In this document: in pieces, positions 55,441-64,000 of the stretch
How positions within the stretch are numbered: position 1 is the stretch's first letter
Layout of the letters: each line of letters starts with the position of its first letter
Source: Knoxdaviesia capensis
Taxonomy: Eukaryota; Ascomycota; Sordariomycetes; Microascales; Gondwanamycetaceae
Length of the DNA: 64,000 nt
Reading direction: 5' to 3'
Assembly: GCA_001510575.1 (NCBI GenBank)
Contig: LNGK01000005.1
Span: 62,001-126,000 of the forward strand
Made by a program: the position numbers and the translations under genes
Notes under the pieces: model-generated
Databases searched by the model: none
The model's input: only the letters and a program-made list of their open reading frames with translations
What the model was told of the DNA's origin: nothing

Positions 55441-57935
55441 TGTGACTGATTTTGTGGTAAAAGAAAAAAAAAAAGAGAGAGAGAGGGCGAAAAGGACAGT
55501 CGTCGCGATATCGACACAGGGGGGCGAGAAGCAATAAGCCGGGACGGACAGTAGATATCGGGCACCGGACCGTGAAAATCGGCGGGAAGGTGGTTAGGTT
55601 GAAGAAAACAAACGGACAAGATAAGTCGGGAACAAGGAAATATATGACCGATTGGCGAACGAACGCAGTTCTATGCAAAAGAAGAAGAAAAAGTTTGGGT
55701 GCGTTCAGGAGGTTTGGTTTCTTCGGGTCGGGAGGCTGCAGGAGGGTCAGGAACGGGGAAGCAGGATCATGCAGGAAGGAATGCTATCGATGAGCCAGTG
55801 TCGCGCAGGAGAAGGAAGAGAATGGAAATCTGGATAGTGGAACTCTAAAGATTGACAGATAGGCAGAGATGGACCGGGGGCGACTTTTGACACGGACAAA
55901 AGTGATGTGAGTAGCGGCTCAGAAGATCGTCAAGTCAAGAGTGAGTGTGAAAGATGGAACAGACAATGGAAATGATGCGAGACGAGGGAACAGGAGAGAG
56001 AGAAGAGAAAAAAAAGTAGAGTTGACAGGGAACAGAGAAACGTGAACAAGATTGGCCACGACGGGAGAAGGGGGGTGAATCCAGAGAAAAAACCCGGGGT
56101 GGGTGAGACGTGGCGACAGGCAGTGTAGCGAAGACAGAGAGAAGGAGTCTATAGGCCAGATTTAACGCACATACAGACAATAGGACTGGATGCAGGAGGG
56201 AATGAATATAGCCGTCGCTGGCTGGAGATTATAGGGGCGGCGAGTGAATATAACAACACAGCACACGATATGCAGAAATGCGGAGCCGGCCGAGGAGGAG
56301 GACAGCCACGAAGCCGATTCAAGAACGGAAGAGCGAGAGACGACGAAGGCAGTTCTTGGAGATGGATTGACGAACGAGATATAAAATAAAGTAAAATGTA
56401 GAGTCTGGTGATCTGAGAACAATGTCGCCGCTCGAGAGACAATTGAGACACTGGAGTAAATCGGGACAGGGCGGAGGAGGTTCAAGGTGCGGGAAATGTG
56501 AGGGAAAGATTGTTATCACGACGAGTCCACACGGAATGGGAGAAAATTGGATGCAGATGCTAGGATTAGGGTTAGGTCGGAAAGTGGATTATAGCGCTGT
56601 TGCCCGCGACTGCAAACTCTCCACAAGCCACTGAAAGAGTTCGCCAGTTCCCTACAGTCGAGTTGTGGCGGCGGCGGCTTCAGCGCCCGACTTTCTACCG
56701 ACTCCAACCTGAAAAGTTAGCGGCCAGTCTCCCTGGGGGGGCCTTGTGTATGTAAGCCTTCTTTTTTTAAAAAAAAAAATCATCGTGAACGTACGTGTCT
56801 AAATTCAGCCCTCGCCGGCGCCAGCTGAGGAGCCCAAACCGCTTTCAAGCTTTTTCCGTTGATAATATCGATCGGATCCTTACTCATAGTAATTTACTAC
56901 CTGGAATACCAATTGGCTTGATTGGCTTTGCTTGCTTCCTCCCAATTTGCCGGGGGGTGGAGGCTTCTTTTGGTGCCGGTTTAGGCATAGTTTGGGCGGG
57001 CCCTTATGCAAGAGAGGTCGGTCCACGAAAGAGTTGGGGCGGCGGCGGCTGGCAAGGAAATCTCGTGAGGCTGGAAGAACTGCTAAGGTGTTCGTTCATT
57101 CGTATGCATGTCGATATACGCAGGTGCAGGCTTTCCCACGCGGACGTTCAAGTCTAGTCCCGGCTCTAGAATCTCCGGGACAGATATCACCAACACCGGC
57201 CTTCATTCCAGAGCCACGGAGAACTCCCCAACTCCCGCATCCTCTCGCTGCCTGGCTCGTTTAATTGCCCCGATCCACCCTTACGGATTTCCTCATTTTG
57301 ACACCATGCGCGCTGGTATCGATAGTAACACCCAGTGCAGGACCCTGCAAAGCCTGCCTATAATCGCCCTTGCAGATCTTAATACCGCGCTGTTAAGCAT
57401 GTGAGTTTTGACCGCGCAAGATGCCCGCCAATCGCCGAATCAGCTCAAGTGTTGGGAAAAGCCAGTGGAGGACGGAAATTGAATCTGAACAGAAATGCCT
57501 GCTTTATGGTATCCCCTATAGTTGCTTGGTTGCAACCAGTCAAACTCGCCTGTATCACGCACTTCACGTAGATAAGCTCAAAATTAACGCGCATTTCGGG
57601 CATGAACACCGCGGTATGTACTAGAGGTGGCAGCATGGAGAGGCACGGAGCACCTGCTTCACCAGTTAATATCCTGTCGCATTGCTCGCCCTCCACGAGA
57701 CGCGTTATGGAAGAGTTACGCTTCCCCACACACACACACACTTACACACACACAGCTGGCTACACACGTTGTTCCGCATTCCCCGGCACGCTGGACCACC
57801 CGTCCCACGCGCCCAATACTGTCAAAATAGTTCGTTAAGCATTACTATGGACGGAAGAGGTAACCCCGAGGCAAAGAGACACACGCACACACACGCAAGG
57901 GCCCCTAACAAGTAGATATCCCTGGCACGAGACTC
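55441..57935. other. 2.5-kb intergenic region
   Basis: Promoter of rho3 (pyrimidine-rich on the minus strand, purine-rich as written at 55450-56520) and the 3' flank of CWC25, with (CA)n tracts near 57726-57754. No gene recognised. Confidence 0.55.
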
Positions 57936-59569
57936 TCACTCGCCGTCCTCGTCCACCTGGAACCCCCGCCGATTGCCCCGCCCCATGCGCTCGCCCAGCC
58001 CCATCTCCGTGGTCTGCTTCTGCAGCCCCCGCACAAACTGGCTCGTGCCGCCGCCGAGACCCCGGCCGGAGCCGCTGCGCGCCTTGTCGTCCGCCTCCCG
58101 CGCCGCCTTCTCTCTCTCCTCGATCGCCGCCAGCCGCTGCACCCGGTCCGAGTCCAGCTCCTGCGCGGACTGCTGCATGGCCGCAAGCTTCTTCGCCCGT
58201 TCAGCGCCCGCGTCGTCGGCGCCCGCGCTGGCCGGCTTGTCCTCGCCGCGCTGGTCGCGCCGGCCGTTCCAGGCTCCGCCGCCGCCCCGGGAGTCTCGGT
58301 TGCGGCCGTTTCCGTAGCCATTGTTGTTTCCGCCGTTCTGCCGTCCTCTATCGCCACCGCGGCCCCAGCCACCATTCGGTCTGCGGTCGTCATCACGGCG
58401 GTCGCCGCCCCGTCGGTTGCCGTTATCGCCCCGAGGATAGTCGTCTCTGGATCGCCGTGAGTCTCTGTTGTCGTAGGAGTCCTCAGAACGACGCTCCTCT
58501 CGGGGCTCGTCTTCGTTGCTGTCGCGCTTCGCCCGCCGTCTGTCACCGTTGTCACGGTCCCGGTTGTCAGGCGACCGCCGGCGCTCCGACTTATGGCTCG
58601 CACGACGATCCTTATCCCGGCGGTCATCACCGTCGCTCTCAGATCCCGCCCGCCGTCGGTCGCCATCGTCGCGGCCCCGGCGATCCGGAGACCGGTAGCG
58701 CCGGCGCTTCGACTCCCGATCGTCAGGCGACCGGCTGCGCGAATCGTCGCGGTGTCGTGAGGTGTCGCGGAACTTCGAGTGGCGGCGGCCGTCAGCAGAC
58801 GTGTCGCGACGGCTGCGCGACTTCCGTTCATCGTCTCTATCGCGGTTGGGCGAGTCGCGGTCGTGGCGGTGGTGGTGGCGGTGGTGATGCCGCCGGCGGT
58901 GCTCGTGCTTCTTACTGCTCTCCCGCTCCGCCGGCTTCTCATCCGCCACGCCGATCGACGCCAGCAGCTGGCGCCGGCGGATGGGATCGTTCATCATGGC
59001 TTCGTACGCCTGCTGCTCCTGGCGCTTGATGGCCAGCAGCGGGTCCTCGCGGATCTTGGCCGCCGTGTCGCGCGCCGTATTCGCGTTCTGGAATTTGAGG
59101 AAGGTGTCGTCGCTGGCCGCCGCGCCGCTCTTCGTCAGCTTGTCGTTGTCGGTGCCGATCAGCACCTTCTCGATGCTGCGCTTGCCGAGCAGGAACGCCT
59201 CCAGCTCCTCCGTAGTGCCGAGTTGGCCCGAGCTGGGGCCCTGGTACATCCAGTCGACGCGGTCGACGCGCTTGCGGCCGCCGGCGGCCTCGAGTTGCTT
59301 CTCGACATCCTCGCGTGCTCGTTCCTCTGTAGAAAGGAGAAAGAGAGATTAGAATGTGTACGCACAGGGGTGGATAAAAAGGTCCCCGGAGTAAGCATAT
59401 TAACCCAGAAGTAAGTCTTCAGCCGGGATAACGTACCTTTGATCTCCTGGATGCGCTGCTGAGTTCTCTTGCGCTCCTGAAGAGCCTTCTGCTCCTCATC
59501 GTAAACCTTCGCCTGGTTTCGCAGAAGCGAAGGGTGGAAGGACTTCTTCAAATTCAAATCGCCACCCAT
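57936..59569 (-). CDS. cwc25: pre-mRNA-splicing factor CWC25, 507 aa
   Basis: Exons (minus) 59569-59437 and 59326-57936; intron GTACGT...CTACAG (110 nt). Splicing joins IQEIK to EERAREDVEKQLEAAGGRK. CWC25 joins the activated spliceosome and is needed for the first transesterification step. Seen: the N-terminal hallmark MGGDLNLKKSFHPSLLRNQ, a charged helix (VYDEEQKALQERKRTQQRIQ), KRVDRVDWMYQGP, and a segment ending DPIRRRQLLASIG; then a long Arg/Ser/Asp/His-rich disordered region (RS and RD dipeptides), a Gly/Asn/Arg stretch and a Lys/Ala/Arg helix near the C-terminus. The start is fixed by the conserved MGGDLN. Nuclear by family. It shares a 730-bp divergent promoter with the downstream SDR gene. 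Confidence 0.93.
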
Positions 59570-60300
59570 TTTGCCGACTAGTGTGCAGACTCAAAAAGAA
59601 TAGGTGTGGAAAGTGTGATGTTGAAAGAATCAAACATCAACATGTGGTGATGAAGAGAAAACTGGAAGGTATTGATGTTTTGCCTAGCGAGCCTTCGTCA
59701 CAAGTTGTCACTGGGCAGGCCAAAAAAGAAAAGTGGCGTCGCTTCTACACAGCCACATAACCCCATCAAGTGTGGCTGAACTAATTTGCCGCGCTCCTCG
59801 GTTCCTAACGTTCCTCGACCCAAGATCGCACGTTGGCTACCATCGTCAATCGTCAATCGTGATTGATCAAATGAAAGTCCGCAGCTATAAATCTTAAACT
59901 CCGACGTAGAGCTCGACATTCTCACCTCGTTTTGCCGTGTGAGATCAGTGGCCTGCTGACTTAGCCGTTGCCGAGTACCGATTCTGCGCTGAAGGCTCGG
60001 TCCAGTCTTCACCGACCATTCTACACGCACTTTCTTCACTTCCTTACAAGGCACAACCATTGAGCTTGCGGAGTTGCGTTTAGCGGTGTGGTCTATTAAT
60101 TCCCCATATTTTGCTGATGCGGACATACAGGGCACGAGCTTACAATAAGCAAACTCGAAAAGGGAAATCAGTCTGTTTCTTCACTTGGCGCTCACTAATA
60201 CAACGGAAAATAAAAGTCATCTACACTTCGAGATTCTCAATTCTCATCCTTCTTCAGCAAACATTCACAACTTTATATTTCACAGTCGATAACTATCACA
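59570..60300. other. divergent promoter between CWC25 and an SDR gene
   Basis: 730 bp. A repeated CGTCAATCGTCAATCGTGATTGATC stretch lies near 59842-59868; no clear TATA box. No gene seen. Confidence 0.5.
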
Positions 60301-61726
60301 ATGGTCTCTCAGAAGCAAGCATTTGATCCGGCCAGGGATATCCCGGACCTTTCGGGGCAGGTGGCGCTTGTAACTGGCGCGAAGTAAGTCAATCTTGACC
60401 CGGTTTTCTAACTCAAAAATTCGGCAGTGTGGCACCGCCATAGCGGTTTTTGGCATTGCTCGTTTAAAGTCCGAGTGATGAGTACTATCTCTTTACTGAT
60501 ACACACCACCTCCGTTGGCCTACTCCCCTAACCCAGCAAAGGCGTGGGCTACCACTGCGTCAAAGACCTCGCGGCTCATGGCGCCAAAGTTTATCTGGGG
60601 GCCCGCTCCGAAGCCGCTGCCAAGCAGGCCATTGCGGACTTGGAGGCCCAGAATTCCATCCCGAAGGGCCGCCTTGTCTGGCTGCCGCTCGATCTGTCGG
60701 ATGTCTCCAGCGTTGTGAATGCCGTCAAGACTGTTAAATCACAGGAAACAAAGCTGGATATTCTTGGTACGTGGGATCAACAAGGTCCAAGTGAGACTTT
60801 GACAAATGAAAGGGTTTCGGTGCCGAAAGCAAAATCTTTTTGCAATCAGAAGTTTCCTTCCTACCATCCGTCCGCTAATCACACACACTGAAATCACAGT
60901 CAACAATGCTGCGCTTATAACGACCACATTCACTCCGGTTGAAGCCGGCTGGGAAAGGACTATCGCCGTGAAGTAAGCCAAACGAGCGGCCCCCTTTTCT
61001 TCGGTCCTCGGCTGGCCTTATTAACACTCACCAGCTATATCGGGCACTTCATCCTCACCACCGGGCTTCTCCCGCTGCTCAAGGACACTGCCAAGGCCGG
61101 CGCCGATGTCCGCATCATTTCGGTACGCCCGTCACAATTTCCACTTTTGCCCCGGATACAACCTTTCAATGCCACTAACACAGCCGTTTGCCCAGATTGC
61201 CTCTGATGTCCACAGAACGTACCTCCCCCCAAAGATGGAGGACCTGGCCGCCATGGGCCTCGACTTCACCTCGCCGTCGATCTTCAAGATGGCCGACTCG
61301 AAGAAAGACAAGATCCTCGTCGGCGACTTGCCGCGCTACGCCATCAGCAAGACCATGGTCATCCAGTTCATCGGCGAGCTGCAGCGCCGCCTCGACGCCG
61401 AGGGCGTCCCCATCATCGCCATGTCGATGCACCCGGGCGTGTTTGCGTCGGATGGAACCCGGGCCACGCTTCCCTGGTACCTGCGGGGCCTGGCCGGCCT
61501 GTTCATGCCCCCCATGTCCAAGAGCGCGGCGATGCCCCTATTTGCCGCCACCGCGCCCGAGATCCGCGCAAAGGCCGCTGAGTTTAAGGGCAAGTATCTC
61601 CTCCCTCCCGGAGAGGTCACCGCGCCGTCAGTGCCTGCTGCGGATGAGACCCTCGCGAAGCAGCTTTGGGAGATGACCACGAAGGAAGTTGATGCCTTTT
61701 TGGCGAAGAAGGGACTTGCTCTTTAA
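60301..61726 (+). CDS. short-chain dehydrogenase/reductase, 334 aa, five exons
   Basis: Exons 60301-60383, 60537-60766, 60900-60972, 61035-61122 and 61196-61726 (1005 nt, phases consistent). Donors GTAAGT, GTACGT, GTAAGC and GTACGC, all with AG acceptors. The first junction completes the cofactor motif TGANKGVG (residues 25-32). Seen: NNAA after strand 4, S161 (IASD), Y206 and K210 (YAISK), which with the family Asn make the catalytic set. Sequence around ISIASDVHR and the long insert before the Tyr resemble WW-domain oxidoreductase/retinol-dehydrogenase-like fungal SDRs with NADP(H). No targeting peptide. The substrate is unknown. A retrotransposon LTR begins 202 bp after the stop codon. Confidence 0.92.
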
Positions 61727-61927
61727 AGCTCCAGGTCTCTCCAAAAGTATATAGTTTGGACGCACATAGTACGCAGGAACGAGGTTGAATATACAATTTT
61801 TAGAGACGTTAGCGGAAATTGAAACGGCCAAGTTAGTTTTCTTATCATACGAAGCACAAAGCAACAAAAGAAGCAACAAAAGTGGCTTTCAAACGCTATC
61901 AGTGAAGTGTGATGTTACCGAGGTAAA

Positions 61928-62151
61928 TGTTGTTTGGAATGATGACGGAAGATGAATAAGTTGATGGAATTGAACTTAGGAATTGAGTAAAAAGTTAGAT
62001 GTAGGAGGAAGAAATGGGCTAGACTAGAAATGGACAAAAGTCCAGCATTTATAGGCTAGCCAGAACCAGGCTTCAGCCTACCGGTCACGTGATCCACGCA
62101 TTTCCATCCTTCCTATTTACACGCCCCTCGGACGCAAATACGTTCCCAATA
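61928..62151 (-). repeat. LTR of the second copia element (3' LTR in element orientation), 224 bp
   Basis: On + it runs from TGTTGTTTGG to CCCAATA; the ends are TGTTG and CAATA, i.e. CAACA with one RIP-type transition. A purine tract (minus strand CCGAGGGGCGCA, 62152-62163) lies directly inside, and the heavily mutated pol remnant follows. On the minus strand the LTR has a CACGTG palindrome (62086-62091) and a TATA box (62045-62054). The five bases before it, GTAAA (61923-61927), should be the target duplication; the other copy is outside the window. Boundary inferred from these signals, not from a second LTR. Confidence 0.7.
62045..62054 (-). promoter_or_regulatory. TATA box of the second copia LTR
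   Basis: CTATAAATGC on the minus strand, inside an LTR that shows little mutation. Transcription from it would run outward into the 3' end of the SDR gene. Confidence 0.5.
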
Positions 62152-64000
62152 TGCGCCCCTCGGAACAAATAATATAGGAATATTATTATTAGGAAAAAAA
62201 AAAACTTTAGCATAAGAAGAAAATCTTATTAAAAAAAAACTTTAGTATAGGAAGCGTAGGAAAAGAAAATATATAAAAACCTAAAAACCTTTATAAAGGA
62301 AAAAAAAAACGTATCTTATTTTACTAGAGCACTTCGAAAACGGTTATAAAGCTAGAAACTAAGTGGCTTAATTAAGATATTAGCTAGTTATTCCGTATTT
62401 AGAACGTATTTAACGGATAAAAACTTAGAACGAACGGATTCCCGAATTAGATAAAATTTCGGGTATATATACTTACTCTTATTATAGAATCTCGGGTTAT
62501 TAATAAGCTTAAGAGTATTAATATTATTAACTCGTAGTTAGATATTATAGCTTCGGTTAATTTTATATAAGAAATTACGTAGCTATAACGCTTCTTTAGT
62601 AGCTATATTTACTACTATATATTTAGCCTCGATAGTCGATTAAGTAATAACTACTTACTTTCTACTTACCTAAGCGATCGGACTACCTTAGATTAATAGG
62701 ACCTATCTTATTATAGAGCGGCTATTTAGTATAGTATTATAGCTAGTATCTAAAAAGCTAACTATTAATATAAGCGAAAAGTCTAGCTTAGAAGGTCTCT
62801 TATATCTTAAGGATAAGTTCGTCGTCGCTAATAAATATCTAACGATCCGTCTTAGTAATACGAATAGAGGAATAGTTATATAATTAGTAAAAGCTATATA
62901 GTAGTAAATAGAAAATACTAAATTAGGTCTTATTATTATAGTTATATAGATAAGTTATCCGATTATAGACCGATATCTCTCTATATTAGTAATAGAAAGC
63001 CTTTCGCCGTCTAAAGTAGCTAAGTTAATACCGGATATCGGAATAGATACCGGTCGCGTCACGGAGATATTAAATCCTACGTTTACTATAATCGCTTCTA
63101 TATATTATATCTAGTATATAGAATAGGAGTTAAAGTTAATACCGATTACTACTCCTAGTAACTACCGTAGCTTACCTATTAGGTCTACTTTTAGATACTC
63201 TTAAAGTTCTAGTTCGAAATCTATTAGTATATCCTCTTTCTATCTAAAGTATAGAACGTTATCGATATATATAACTAGAATTATACTATCTTTTTATTAG
63301 TAAAATAACGCTTTATTAGTTTATAGTCTCGTAAAACCTATACGTAAAAGTATATTATAGAGTCTTAGCTACTACTATTAGCTAGCTTATTTTAGACCGT
63401 ATAATACTCGTTTTAGACGAATAAACGATTTCTCTATCTAGCTTAAGTTATAAACGAAATCCGGATTATATCGTCTAATTTCGTATATTAGTTAAACTAT
63501 TCCTTCGTATTATCGCATATATACCTCCTCTTCTAGGAGTCTATATAAGAAAGCTACTATAACGTCTAACTATTAGATAACTAAATATTCTTTAGCTATA
63601 ATAGCTAATATCACTCTCTACGTCGTAGTATGCGATATTACGGCGAAGGTTTCCTAATAATTAAAGCCCTTACGCTATTAAAATCCACGGGCTATAATAC
63701 ATACTTTCCGTTTAATAATCTATCTATACTTATCGTATTTAGACTTTAGTACTTATTTAGCTATAATTAGCCTATATCCGGACGGTAGCGACTTAACGAA
63801 TTCGAAGACTCTATAGTTAAATATATTTATTAATTCTATAAGTCTAGTATCTAACTATTCGTTAGTATTCGCGCCCCTTAAAGCTAATATTATCGTCGTC
63901 GGATTAAAAAAACTAGCCTTAATTAAATTATCGGGCTAATCTATATACTAATCTAAAGATTCGTTAACGTAAGTTATTAAATTAATAGCGTTAGGACTAG
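62152..64000 (-). mobile_element. second Ty1/copia retrotransposon, 3' part, RIP-mutated (continues beyond window)
   Basis: AT-rich DNA without any open frame of 60 codons, but copia pol can be read on the minus strand: reverse transcriptase box VIYIDNVLYF at 63246-63275 (one catalytic Asp codon changed to Asn), RNase H STIEAKYIVVNIATKEAL at 62568-62636 and the pol end LANILIKP at about 62365-62387. Stops are TAG/TAA where Trp/Gln are expected. The motif wording differs from that of the first element, so this is a separate copia lineage. CpA/TpG is scarce but somewhat less fully removed than in the first element. Two degenerate copies of an A-rich unit lie at 62187-62219 and 62226-62254, just inside the LTR. 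Confidence 0.88.

Noticed and set aside
1..64000. Secondary-metabolite cluster, defence system or CRISPR array
   Set aside because: No PKS, NRPS or terpene synthase core, no spaced repeats; neighbouring enzymes are unrelated and separately promoted.
1..64000. 5S rRNA and other structural RNA genes
   Set aside because: I looked for conserved 5S and tRNA box sequences and found only the one tRNA; snoRNAs or other RNAs cannot be excluded by eye.

Overview
The window looks like chromosomal DNA from a filamentous ascomycete, most likely a Sordariomycete. Genes carry short GT-AG introns, coding regions are GC-rich at third positions, intergenic spaces are long and pyrimidine-rich, and two retrotransposons show the signature of repeat-induced point mutation (RIP). 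I built gene models by hand from splice signals, frame continuity and protein motifs. No prokaryotic operon, CRISPR array, rRNA or biosynthetic gene cluster was seen.

Layout. 1-1989: 3' part of a GH3 beta-glucosidase. 2.0-8.7 kb: long gene-free stretch. 8.76-9.50: three-exon gene of unknown function. 9.83-11.84 (-): MFS transporter with an in-frame intron. 15.86-18.87: 980-aa coiled-coil protein. 20.19-21.66: metal-dependent amidohydrolase. 23.16-24.14 (-): 271-aa coiled-coil/three-TM protein rebuilt from three exons. 25.28-26.52: FAD oxidoreductase of the AIF/FSP1 type. 27.43-28.70: SDR. 29.88-31.47: mitochondrial citrate synthase. 34.75-35.39: secreted DUF4360 protein. 35.79-41.38 (-): complete but RIP-destroyed Ty1/copia element. 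42.39-44.25 (-): Crh-type GH16 cell-wall transglycosylase. 47.23-47.32 (-): intron-containing tRNA, anticodon UUU. 51.65-52.52: DUF1275 membrane protein. 53.91-55.44 (-): Rho3 GTPase in five exons. 57.94-59.57 (-): splicing factor CWC25. 60.30-61.73: second SDR in five exons. 61.93-64.00 (-): 3' end of a second, different copia element.

The genes are ordinary housekeeping and cell-wall functions (citrate synthase, CWC25, Rho3, Crh, GH3) mixed with lineage-variable enzymes; I see no evidence that they form one pathway.

The most informative structure is in the two retrotransposons. The first has a 5-bp target duplication, two 344-bp LTRs, a primer-binding site matching the anticodon region of initiator tRNA-Met, a polypurine tract, and a body almost entirely devoid of CpA/TpG. 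Its LTR copies are mutated only in their inner halves. The second keeps an almost unmutated 224-bp LTR with a TATA box that points outward, antisense, into the adjacent SDR gene.
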